From Purshia tridentata (Eukaryota > Streptophyta > Magnoliopsida > Rosales > Rosaceae): a DNA stretch of 23,286 bases. Shown in pieces: positions 10,092 through 19,279 of this stretch (positions are counted from its first letter, which is position 1; each line of letters opens with the position of its first letter). Location of the stretch: contig QANT01006379.1 in NCBI GenBank assembly GCA_003254885.1, positions 1 to 23,286 of the forward strand. Direction: 5' to 3'. The notes under the pieces are model-generated. The model was not told the DNA's origin. It saw only the letters and a list, made by a program, of their open reading frames with translations, and did not search any database. Position numbers and translations under genes: made by a program.

Positions 10092-10500
10092 ATCGATCCA
10101 CATTCCCTTGTGAATCCCTCTTGGTTTTGTAAACCCATTTGCATCCTACTGCATTACACCCTTCTGGCAGCACAACTAACTCCTACACTTGGTTCTTTTC
10201 CATAGAGTCCAATTCAGATTTCATGGCTGCAAGCCAATTTTCATTCTTTTCATTGAACATAGCCTGCTTGAAGTTTGTGGGATCATCTAAACTAGATAGG
10301 TCATGTTCAGACTCTTGAAGATAAATAATAAAATCATCTAGCAATGCTAATCTGCGAGCTCTTTGGGATCTTCTAGTGCCTGCCGATTCTTGGTTTGGGC
10401 TTTGATTTTGTTCTTGTAAATTTTGTGCTTGCTGAAAATTATGTACACCATCAATGTTGTCTGCAGGGATCTCATTTTAGGCCTCATTTGGTGCAAGGTT
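10092..10500 (-). pseudogene. Ty1/copia reverse transcriptase, N-terminal part
   Basis: On the reverse strand the coding sequence runs on from the integrase. Recognisable are RRSQRARRLALLDDFI, FKQAMFNEKNENWLAAMKSE and GCNAVGCKWVYKTKRDSQGN, the standard start of copia RT. In-frame stops interrupt it, including one after KNQV where a Trp is usual (TGG to TAG). The similarity runs to the very base where LTR A ends, so the RT catalytic core has been lost at that junction. The fragment is inactive. Confidence 0.85.
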
Positions 10501-11761
10501 TCACAGAGGCAAGGTTGGTGTAACCTGGTCTATTGGAGTAACATCTTCAGCTACATTAAAATTTGGAATTACAACTAAATTCTGCAATTTAGTCCTATAC
10601 TCTTCCACTTCTTCAAAAACATAAGGCTCTCTTCCTGCCTCATTATTTAAATCCTCAAAAAACACAGCCCTTCCAATCTCTCCAAACTTAGTTACATTAT
10701 TAGGACAATAAAATCTATAGCCTCCAGTGCCTTCTGGATAGCCAACAAGGAAACAACTGGTAGTTTTAGGGTCTAGCTTCTTTTCTGTAGGGTTGTACAG
10801 CCTTGCCTCAGCTCTGAATCCCCATACCCTTGTGTGGTTAAGGCTCGGCTTCCTTTTGAACCAGAATTCAAATGGAGTCCCTTCTACACTCTTGCTCGGT
10901 ACCCTATTAAGTAGGTAATTAGCTGTTTTAACTGCTTCTCCCCATAGAAAATCAGGTAGGCCTGAATTACACATCATACTTCTAACCATATCCTTTCAGG
11001 TTCAATTTCTTCTCTCTGAAACACCATTTTTTGTGGTGTTCCTAGATTAGTGTATTGAGCTACAATGCCCTCTTGCTGCAAGTATTTAGCAAAAAGGCCA
11101 AGGTTTCTTCCACTCTCATCAAATTTTCCATAATATTCACCTCCCCTATCCGACCTTATGGTTTTAATTTTAGTATCCAGTTGCTTTTCTACTTCTGCCT
11201 TATATATTTTCAAAACATCAAAGGCTTGTGATTTATCTGTCGACAGGTAGAGATAACCAAAACGAGTGTAATCATCTATGAAGTTTATAAAATGCCTAAA
11301 ACCTTCATGTGTTGGCTTTGGAAAGGGTCCACATATGTCAGTGTGTATTATTCCTGAAACTTTGGGGCTCCTGCAGGCTGTTTTCTTTTTTTTATTTGTG
11401 AATTTTCATTTAACGCAGTCAACACAAATATCATCCATATCTGCAAAATTTAAGGCTGGTAACACTTGTCCTTTTGTCAAGCTCAATAACCTATCCCTTG
11501 AGATATGGCCTAGTCTTCTATGCCAGTGTCTAGAAGAAGTTTGTTTCTGTGGCATGTGTCTCACAACAGTGGCATTTAAGATTAAATTGGAATTATTTGT
11601 GCAATTAAGTCGAAAAAAACTATTCTCAAGTAAACCATTGCCAATAAGCTCTTTATTCTTGAATATAGAAAAACCAAAGTTGTCAAAACTGAAATTGAAA
11701 TTCGATCTAACTAAGACACTAACAGAAACCAAATTTCTCCTTATGGAGGGTACATAACACA
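10501..11761 (-). pseudogene. Ty1/copia integrase with GAG-pre-integrase domain
   Basis: Reading from 11761 leftwards: CYVPSIRRNLVSVSVL opens the GAG-pre-integrase region. HWHRRLGH...CVDC is the HHCC zinc site. HTDICGPF and FIDDYTRFGYLYL carry the first two catalytic acids. IRSDRGGEYYGKF follows. The third acid region near 11010-11040 is frameshifted at an A run (T run 11027-11032 on the forward strand) and also carries a stop at 11002-11004 where relatives have Arg. The next frame, 10501-10989, resumes with MVRSMMCNSGLPDFLWGEAV and RVWGFRAEARLYNPTEKKLDPK. A further stop lies near 11405. Domain order is normal and the product inactive. The upstream part (gag, protease) is cut at 11762 by LTR B. 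Confidence 0.9.
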
Positions 11762-12382
11762 TGTAAAACCCTATAAATTTTCAGTATTTTATTTTGCGCT
11801 TAGTTAGAAATTTAGACTTGAGAATAACGACGTTTGGTTCGTTAAAGTTCGAGTGAAGAAGTTATGAATTTCCAAAGTTGGATAATTATTTTAGGCTATT
11901 ATTTGATTTTTTAGAATTTATTTTGGAAGAGTGGGATTTTTAATAAAAATTCTGAAAATCAAATTGTTATTTTGAGGCCATAGATAATTAGTACTCAATC
12001 TCAAGAGTCTGTAGGAATTTTCAGGGAATTTTTCGGAGCTCGAAGGTATTTTTGGTGAATTTTTAAAGTTAACAAATCAGAAAATTCGAAAAAAATGACG
12101 CCGATGCTGAGCGCCACGTGACACGCGTTGATTCGTTGGTGCAGAGGTTGCACAGAAGGCCGGTAGGCCGCGTCACACAGGATTATTCGGTCGTGATTTA
12201 ATCGTGACCGTTGGAGCTCATTAAAGGCCCATTGATCTGGGCCGTTAAAAAAAAAAAGGAGAAAGGGACGCGCGACCCGCGCCGTTTTCTCTCACAAACG
12301 GGGTCAACCCATGGGTAGCGCGACCCGGTTCACTTTTTCCTCTTGTTTTCTTCAGTTTTGTGCATTTTGGGTGTGTGGATTT

Positions 12383-12434
12383 GTCCCACATCGAAAATTT
12401 AGGAGGGAGACCCCAATTTTCAAGCATATAAATA
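12383..12434 (+). promoter_or_regulatory. USE plus TATA promoter with snRNA-type Pol II spacing
   Basis: GTCCCACATCG at 12383-12393 is an exact match to the plant upstream sequence element (RTCCCACATCG) of snRNA genes. TATAAATA lies at 12427-12434. The gap between them is 33 bp, the spacing known for plant snRNA genes read by RNA polymerase II; Pol III snRNA genes are about 10 bp shorter. Transcription is expected near 12457-12465. In this setting it may simply drive the LTR. Confidence 0.7.
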
Positions 12435-12469
12435 GGACCACACCCCTCCATTCCACTTTACACTACCCA

Positions 12470-12614
12470 TTTGAGTTGGAGCTTCTCACTCAAACCTTGT
12501 TATCTCTTTCTCCTTCTAAAAAAAAAAAAAATTCCTTCTTAAGGGAATCCTTCTTTTTTTGAAGGGAACCCAGAGGAACAAGCTCCAATTTTTTGGAGAA
12601 GTTCCATAGTTCAA
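12470..12614 (+). other. Run of short hairpins with Sm-like and 3'-box-like motifs
   Basis: Hairpin 1 pairs TTTGAGT (12470-12476) with ACTCAAA (12488-12494). Hairpin 2 pairs CCTTC (12549-12553) with GAAGG (12561-12565) around seven T. Hairpin 3 pairs CTCCAA (12583-12588) with TTGGAG (12593-12598) around four T. AATTTTTTGG (12587-12596) fits the Sm-site pattern but overlaps hairpin 3, so both cannot form at once. AGTTCAA (12608-12614) fits the AGTNNAA half of the plant snRNA 3' box, but the CA that should precede it is only one base away rather than 3-10. No known snRNA sequence is recognised. Confidence 0.5.
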
Positions 12615-13172
12615 AATTTCATTTATTTTTGGTTAGGTTGTTAATTACCCCACAAGGGAGGTAATTAATTTCTCTGATCAAAAATATTTCTTCCTTCAGC
12701 AGAGCCCTACCAGATTCCCTGCTTGGAGTAAGGTTTTTGGCAATCCTCTTTGGTTGAGGATTAAGCTTAGAAGGTCTACAACTAGGTAATCCTCACAGCC
12801 TTTATTATTTAATTCTTAGGCTTTAATTTTAATTAGGCAAACTAGATAATCCTCCCGACTTTTCTTATTTAATTTTTAGGCTTTAATTTTAATTAGACAT
12901 GTTTAATTAATTAAGTAGGATTTATTTATTAATTAAGCATGTTTAATTAATGGTTTATTTTGGAGATTTAATTAATTAATTAAAGGTTTTTAGTGACGTA
13001 GGATTAGCTTACTTTCTTAACGAGATCAAGTTAGATTAATTAAATTGATTAATGGAATTTACTACAATTTAGGTTGATTTATTGAAGTCAAATTTTAATC
13101 AACCTGTTCGACTTAGATTAAAATTTGGATTTAAGTAGAAACCCTTAAAGGTACTTGGAACCTTCTAAGGAC

Positions 13173-13280
13173 TGGTCCGTTCCAATGACAGCATTCCTAC
13201 TTTTATTATCACTTCTGGTGATACAGACAAGGGTAATTACCATGTTTTTAATGGATCAAAACTTTAATACAAGCTTTCCC
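13173..13280 (+). pseudogene. cox1: Fragment of mitochondrial cox1, degenerate
   Basis: Cytochrome c oxidase subunit 1 is the heme-copper core of complex IV. Here only about 35 codons remain, matching one transmembrane helix and the following loop of plant COX1. WSV.MTAFLLLLSL and ITM...D.NFNT.F are kept; the intervening PVLAGA is changed and one codon longer, and LLTDR has become FLMDQ. At the DNA level GACAGCATTCCTACTTTTAT and AACTTTAATACAA agree with the plant gene as I recall it, while the middle is altered. Similarity stops at about 13280. It is the first mitochondrial-like sequence met from the left and marks the junction. Non-functional. Confidence 0.7.
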
Positions 13281-13599
13281 ATTGATGACCCAAGTCTCTA
13301 TTTTCCCCTAACCGTGGTAATTGCGGGTTTGTTCTTTCATTTTCATTTTCATTGTGAGTTTGTCTCTATTTCACGAACCAGGCAGGTGGCCACAAGTTAT
13401 AACGCACTATTCGCACAACAATCCTTTTCAATACTTTAGGCCCCTGCCCTTGGCTTGGTCTCGACTCCCCCTGGCTAAGTACTTTCAATCTAGCAGGCTA
13501 GCTGCCTATTATTTCTTTCATGCTTTTCGTTGATCAACAACCAACCACAACTCTCTATAGTTCTTCACTACTAGTACAAGAACATAAGATCATCTTTTT

Positions 13600-14060
13600 T
13601 TTCTGGAGGGAATATACAAAGTTGTTGAGGCTGCGACTCATCCATTATGCTTGCCTGAGGATCCTCTTCACTTAGCATGCTATCTCAAGTGAACGAGGAG
13701 AGTACGACTGAAGAAGGAGTTTGTTACTCGAAAATTGGGGAATAATCTCCTTGAGAAAGGGTATTAGATGTTTTGCCATAATGGTGATGATGAAAGTTTG
13801 TTAGTTTGGGCCTAGGCCTTTTAGACACCAATATACCTTTGTGCGTCTCGGCCAGAGGACATCCTATCGCACACAAACTTCAAAATCAAAATTCAATTTG
13901 GGAATAATATTCTTATTATTATATTGCAATGAATCTGTAGGTACATATATAGTAATGGACCAACAGTATAGATCCTACAATTAAGCTATTACTCTAATTA
14001 CACGTGCTACAATCAAGTACATCCTACAATTAAGCTATTACTCTAATTACACGCCTAATG
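13600..14060 (-). mobile_element. Possible reverse-strand copia-like LTR piece
   Basis: On the reverse strand, a TATA-like TATATATG (near 13945) precedes ATTCATTGCAATATAATAATAAG and a polyadenylation-like AATAAGAATA, an order seen in the U3/R part of copia LTRs. The composition is AT-rich, unlike the GC-balanced mitochondrial DNA after 14.06 kb. A GGCCTAGGCC palindrome lies near 13810. No clear TG...CA borders were found. It may instead be unassigned spacer. Confidence 0.3.
13972..14053. repeat. 33 bp perfect direct repeat, 49 bp period
   Basis: Copies at 13972-14004 and 14021-14053 are identical, starting ATCCTACAATTAAGC and ending CTAATTACACG. The 16 bp spacer (TGCTACAATCAAGTAC) partly echoes the repeat start. 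Exact identity points to a recent or conserved duplication compared with the decayed surroundings. Confidence 0.9.
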
Positions 14061-15100
14061 AATTTGTATATGCTTGATGTCCAGCTACACTCTAAGGGTG
14101 TTGCCGGAAGTTGTTTTTCAAAACAACATAAAGACTTCTTCTTCTACGAGATTTCGGGTGAGCATAAGCCGTAGTGACCGACTGACCCAATGGCTTATGC
14201 TCGCCCGCATTTTATTAAATTTATTACTTTACTGTAACTATCTTATCCTTATCCTTAATTTATAAATAAGGATCTGAGCCATGAGCGGTCTATTGATCAA
14301 GAGTCCCGCTTAGTCCGTCACCTCGTCTTCACGGAACACCTACCCACTCGCCTCCGAGACTTTCTTACCTCTCCGAGAATGGAGGTACTCGATCGTTTTG
14401 GGAACGTGAGGGGGGAGGACACTTTAGGAGAAGTGACCCGATGCACGTCGGGGAACGGCTCTATCTACCTGAAGCTAAGCATAGAGCTTGCTGGCAGCAC
14501 TTTGACTTCGACAAAAATTAAGTTTAGTACAGGCTAGGTAGGAGTTGTTGACCACGACACTCTTACTCTTCAGTTATGTGTCCTCTGTTGGTTGGCTTGC
14601 CACTCTAGCTGAGTGCCTTTGATTATCATTGGCCGATAGGGATAGTCCCTTCCCTTTCTTCACGTCACCGCACTGAATTCTATGCACTTCACTCACGTTT
14701 TTTACTCTAGTCCTGTCATTCTTCTGAGAGCAAGGGTCCAACATATCCGAAAAATAAGGAGGATTCCTCGCCCGCGCTTCGCGCGATACCATAAAGATTA
14801 GAATATTTGTTTTTCTTCTCTTAACATCAGTTTAACTCATCTTTCATCCACTCCCCGATCGGCAGCGTGCGGGGCGGGTCGGCGTCCGGGAGCTCCGCCC
14901 AACCAACCCTATCACAGGACCACTAAACTCCTGTTCTAGCTCTTTTTTTAGGCCCTTCAGGCGACAATGGAACATGGCTAACCCATGCATCCACGTTCAG
15001 GAATAGCAGTTCATTCGATCAATGACGAGCAGAGGAAGCATTCTGTCTTCCAAACCTTTTCTGATCCCGGATCACTGTGATGAACGAACATCAGTGCAGG
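14060..15100. other. Mitochondrial-like non-coding DNA
   Basis: Composition shifts to balanced GC with CT-rich tracts and scattered GC-rich islands (for example 14862-14895), typical of plant mitochondrial spacers. A short inverted repeat lies at about 14163-14205 (GAGCATAAGCC and GGCTTATGCTC). Open frames here are short and unrecognised. No rRNA, tRNA or exon of a known mitochondrial gene was identified. Confidence 0.45.
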
Positions 15101-15103
15101 CTC

Positions 15104-15273
15104 AAGTAGTTTAGTAAATATAGTATCCGGGTGTCAGTATGAAAGATGGATCAAATCCTCGTGGTGAGGAGACCTACTCTTGCTGACCAATGAAAACGCC
15201 GGTATAAGTAGTTTAGTAAATATAGTATCCGGGTGTTAGTATGAAAGATGGATCAAATCCTCGTGGTGAGGAG
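15104..15273. repeat. 68 bp direct repeat, two copies
   Basis: Copies at 15104-15171 and 15206-15273 differ at a single base (GTGTCAGT versus GTGTTAGT). They begin AAGTAGTTTAGTAAATATAG and end CTCGTGGTGAGGAG, and are separated by 34 bp. Each copy ends in CCTCGTGGTGAGG, which can form a short stem (CCTC/GAGG). Short, nearly identical direct repeats like this are usual recombination substrates in plant mitochondrial DNA. Confidence 0.92.
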
Positions 15274-17149
15274 GCAGCTTAGTCTCCGTAGTTAATCTCT
15301 CTCTTTGGGCACAGAACTGTAAATCTATCTTTCTCTGCTATATATATATATATATTTTTCTTACTTGTTTGATTATTTTTTATGAGTTAATTTTTTTAAT
15401 TATATAATATAAACGGATATTATCACGGGAAACCCTCTATCAAAAGTTCTGAACTAGCATCCGAAGCTAGGCGGTACTCTGCCTTGTATTGCCGTTACTT
15501 GGATTAGGGAAGAAGGAAGGGCTTACACCAGAACTCGTTGATCTGATCTTCTATGCCCGGGAAGGAGGAGTCGATAGAAAGAGCTTCGGATCGAATCTTT
15601 GGAATCTCATCTCTAGAGGCAGCATCTTTCTCTAGTTCCGCGCAATCCATGCGAATCCATATGCAAACAAAGGTAGCTGGAACATTTATTAACCTCACCC
15701 TTCTTCCCCTTAGACCTTATGGCTCGGACCCTCCTGTACCACCAAGGCAGACAGATACGTCTCCTGGCCCTTGCGCAAGCCTTTCTTCAGCAGCATGGCG
15801 GAAACCATTATACTAGCTCCTACTTTGCCTTCACAACCGGCACATACAAGGCGCCTTGTCATCCATAATGCAAAAGGAATTCAGGTGGGGTGAGGGCACT
15901 GCCCTCGCCCTGCGAAGGAACTCCAGTCCCAAGACCACAAATCATCGAGTTGCACCGTTGGCTCGGCCTGACCAGCCAGCCATCCGGATCGACAGGCACG
16001 CCCCTCGCAAGTCCCGCCAGTAAGTGGAGTCTTCTAAAATCCTTCCGTCCCGTGCCCGCAGTAGGCTTGAGTTATATAACCCTCCGTTCGGTCTGGCTAG
16101 TATAGTATCCTTCGCCGAACTCGCCTTAAACAGTAGGCTACAGTCTAACTCCTTTCCTTCCCCCCGAAGGCTAGGCGTAGTGCAGTAGCTCTTGGGGATA
16201 ACAACAGACCAACTGATGAACTAATTTGATCCCTTATGTTCCTGAAGGAGTGAGTGAACGTAGTGAACGGTGCAAGCAGCAAGCGGTGCAACATCAAGGT
16301 TTGATGAATCGGAGGAAATGTTGCCTGCTCTTTCGTCACAGCGCAACAAGACGACTAAGCCCCACAAAGAGGCCGCCTTCGGGACTGCTTAACAAGGAAG
16401 ACAGACTGTCACACGGCCTAAGAGAGAGAAAGAAAAGTCAGTGACGGCGGAGTCGGTCATTCTACTTCCCGGTTCTTTTACCCTACGGGAGCATCCGCAT
16501 GACGTTCTCATATGATCCTGTGACTGGGCCTAGGCAGTTCTCCAGAAGGGTATCGTCAAGACCCGAGGAAGGAAAGATATTCGACATACACCGCTGTTTC
16601 CTGTGGTTTGTCTTTTAGAACAAGAAGAACATTCTCCTATTACTGGAAAGGAACCTGAAATAAGTTTCTAATCTTTAATTATTACACTGGATGTTGCAGA
16701 GGTGAACTATCTTTGTTAAAATTAGCTTTCATACGGGGGAATTTTCGGGCTGGGCGACAACCCGGTAGGAAATGCTTCTGAAAAGATGCCTTCGGGTATC
16801 TCTTTTCCTTCATACATTCGAGAGAAGCTTTCTCCTTATCTTTAATAGCATTGCTATCGCCAATCTCGCAATCTTCAAGCAACTCTATTTTGGTCAAAAG
16901 AGCTTATTCTGAGTTATAATTCCCCGAATTCTGTAAGCTTGCTTGGTCTACCTGCTTTGTTCTGATTTCATTGTATTCCTCCGTATTCAGCATTCGCCGG
17001 TGTCACAAAAAGCAAAAGCATATCAATTCGTTGAGGCAACTAGTCTTGGTAAGGTTTACCACTGAGGGTAGGCAGTGTGCATTCTTCTCTCGGCTCTAGA
17101 ACAGGAATCAGGGAAGTTAGCCTTTCTTCTTTCTTTGCGGCCCACCGTT
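15274..17149. other. Mitochondrial-like non-coding DNA with a (TA)n tract
   Basis: An alternating TA tract lies at about 15339-15355. The rest is mixed-composition DNA with only short unrecognised frames, such as 15553-15816 (87 codons) and 16226-16444 (72 codons). Small stems occur, for example CGGG/CCCG near 16747-16765. I see no known mitochondrial exon, tRNA or rRNA. The stretch 16250-16290 repeats GTGAACG-type words. Confidence 0.45.
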
Positions 17150-18272
17150 ATCATGTTGCATGATGAAACCTCTTGGTCTTCATCTGAGAAGTGGTTTTGT
17201 TGCTCTCTTGGATTTCAGGTGGTCCGCAAGGGTGACCGGAACCCTAAATTCTTTGGGGTAACCACTTCCCAATCGTCATCCTCATTGAATTGAGATCGGG
17301 GTCTCCCCACATTATATCTCCATCCGGGCTATTGACGGCTACCAACCCCCGCAGTATCTCTTCTGAGTAATCAGGGATGACCCGAACTTCGGTGTCCAGA
17401 GGATCCATCTCTTCGACGGGTATAGAGACTGGTTGCAGTGCTCCAAACCTTCTTGCACCAGCTCTTTAAAGACAAAACACTGTCTTAGTGTATGTCCCAT
17501 GACCTGTGGAACCGGCAGTAGTTGGAATCATCAACTTTATCGATCTCGGCGGGTCGCTTACACGGAGGTAGAGTAGAGTCAGCTGACCGTTAGCGATCAA
17601 CATGTCAAAAGATGGCGTCTACCTTGCTTTCATCGAAATCCCCGACTTTAGAGAGTCGTTCTTTGAGAGAGATTTTCTTTGCCTGCTTCTTTTCATCCCC
17701 GTTTTCGTTCTTTTGCGCAGGGGCGTTGGGCTTTTCCTGTCCAGCGACTTGTATCGCCATTGATTCTTTATTTTTTGTTTTAGAAGACTCGCCTCTTCTG
17801 ATCTACGACCACCCTTCTCTTTTTCATGATCTTTGAGGGCAGCCGCTGTTTCCGTGGCAATGGCTAAGAGCTCCCCCAGTGTTTTAAGCTTCAAGCCCAC
17901 CAGCTTCAGGCGTGGCTTAAAGTTAAAATTCATTCGACACATGTCAGTTAGACTCTCGTGGGAGTGTGGCTCTGGGCATTTTACTGCCAACGCTCTCCAT
18001 CCAAGGAATCGACTGAATCATTGTGCGCTTGCTTAGTGGCACACAGCTGGGCAGTGGTGGATTTATCGTCCTCATCGAAAAAATGCGTAAGGAACCTCAT
18101 CCGCCCACGAGTTTATGGTTCCAGCAGGCAACCTGGCATACCAATCGAATGCAGTCTCGCAGAGGGTGCTTACGAAAAGACGTATCATCAAAGCGTCGTT
18201 TCCGGCAATGCCCCCCTTAAAATGACAAATATGCTGCCTAGGGGCCCCTCCCCCGTCAAAANGATATATCAT
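17150..18272 (-). pseudogene. gag: Second Ty3/gypsy gag remnant
   Basis: Reverse strand. From 18272: FDGGGAPRQHICHFKGGIAG, then AFDWYARLPAGTINSWADEV, the classic retrotransposon gag core (usually FDG...P..H...F and AFDWY..L...SI.SW). A frame change follows. The frame 17619-17990 gives KCPEPHSHESLTDMCRMNFN and LKTLGELLAIATETAAALKDHEKEK, the C-terminal gag helices. Further on, YCRFHRSW and, one frame over, GHTLRQCFVFKELVQEG together form a C..H..GH..C knuckle split by a frameshift near 17495. Coding-like sequence fades by about 17150. It differs from the gag at 3122-4568. It sits among mitochondrial-like DNA, where nuclear retroelement pieces are common. Non-functional. Confidence 0.8.
18262..18262. 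other. Ambiguous base (N)
   Basis: The only N in the window, inside the gag remnant at its conserved (K/Y)FDG motif. It may be an assembly ambiguity or true heterogeneity between copies. It should not be read as a biological lesion. Confidence 0.95.
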
Positions 18273-18921
18273 CTATTTGTTTGATCAAAGTTAGATAGAC
18301 AAATAATTTTCAATTTGACTTTTTCTTTTTTAAGGATGATCTATGAATAGAAGCCTAAATGTTTTACTTTCTTCATTCAATTCAGAGAGAGTCTGTTGAA
18401 GATCCCCCCGCCCTATTAGTAATACTTGATCATCTTCAGATTGGCGTATCTCCTCATGTCACGAGGACTGCCCCTCGGTCATGTTCTTCTGTGGATTACT
18501 GGTTTCGCCAATTTTATGGAGTGGACTCATTCGCCTCATTCCACAAATAAGCCTAAATGTAAAATCCTACACTTGAAGAGCCTGATAGGTTGATATTCTA
18601 TCATTTTGTGAGGATGAGCAGAGATAAGTTTCCTTCATGACTAATTCATTTTCTTCTTTCAACTTGGAGAAAATTAGATATGAGTCTCTATTTCTTCTTG
18701 TAATATTCTTTACACTTCTGATGAGACGGTACGTGCCAAGTCTTCGGACTCATCGGAAGACGGGTCATCACCGGGTTCTGTTTGGCCTCCGGGATTGTCA
18801 TATATGACAACCGATGTTGCTCGTGACACTTAAAATCCTTGGCTTTGTTTTTCCAACCTCGCCCTCAACTAATACTTAGTTAAGCCCTAAAGCCCTCGCT
18901 CGCGTTCGCCGAGATTCAGTT
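18273..18921 (-). pseudogene. Probable N-terminal continuation of the second gag, badly broken
   Basis: On the reverse strand, short charged stretches separated by stops and frame changes lie just upstream of the gag core, for example ETSNPQKNMTEGQS, RQSEDDQV and LQQTLSELNEESKT. Their Glu, Gln and Ser-rich, helix-prone character suits the N-terminal part of a gypsy gag. No fixed motif proves it. A forward frame at 18359-18550 has no recognised motif. Confidence 0.35.
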
Positions 18922-19278
18922 TCAAACAACTGAGCAAGAGGGATGTCGGAATCTATTTCGGGGACCATTTTGCCCTTCTTTTTCCGCCTTACCCACCATG
19001 TTAACTGTTACAACAGATTCTTCGTGCTCTTTTGGAACCCATTTATGGGTTATTTTGGGCTGCTTTGGTGTTTGGGCAAGCTTTCTTTTTATTGCCGGAC
19101 CTTCGGCCTCCCCTTCTTTTCTTTCTGTTATGACAAAGCAAAGCCTTTTCTTGCCGGCCTTCTTTCCGCTTGTTTGTTCGCTCGTAGATGCCTCATCGTT
19201 CTCAACATGTATGTTTCCTTTGCTGATCCGGTCTTGAATAGTTTGTTTGAGTGTTGGTGCCATGCCCCCCAATTCCAT
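18922..19278 (-). pseudogene. Possible retroelement-derived ORF fragment, 118 codons
   Basis: Reverse-strand frame rich in Lys, Glu and Pro, with APTLKQTIQDRISKGNIHVEN followed by DEASTSEQTSGKKAGKKR and KRKLAQTPKQPKITHKWVPK. The basic, low-complexity linker style is like that found between gag domains or before pol in plant gypsy elements, and it lies on the same strand as the gag remnant at 17150-18272. No catalytic or zinc motif is present. It may be part of the same element or an unrelated mitochondrial frame. Confidence 0.35.
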
Positions 19279-19279
19279 G

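Larger units (their letters stand above)
11762..13165 (+). mobile_element. LTR B: LTR-like block, 3' end not defined
   Basis: It starts TGTAAAACCCTATAAATT at the exact base where the reverse-strand copia pol ends. The first part is AT-rich and resembles plant LTR U3 sequence. A strong promoter (USE and TATA, 12383-12434) is followed by a leader with hairpins, then very AT-rich DNA with many TTAATTAA-type runs (12780-13140). No CA terminus or inverted partner of the start was found. The right end is set only by the start of cox1-like sequence at about 13.17 kb. It may be a whole LTR, or an LTR plus internal leader. Confidence 0.45.

Noticed and set aside
6894..10096. Simple solo LTR insertion with target-site duplication
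   Set aside because: The flanking bases differ (ATTCG, ATCGA) and the flanking elements are of different families and orientation.
11278..11757. 159-codon forward ORF
   Set aside because: Antisense shadow of the reverse-strand copia integrase.
15553..16105. Short forward ORFs in mitochondrial-like spacer
   Set aside because: No known domain, biased composition, and overlapping frames on the other strand. Not supported as genes.
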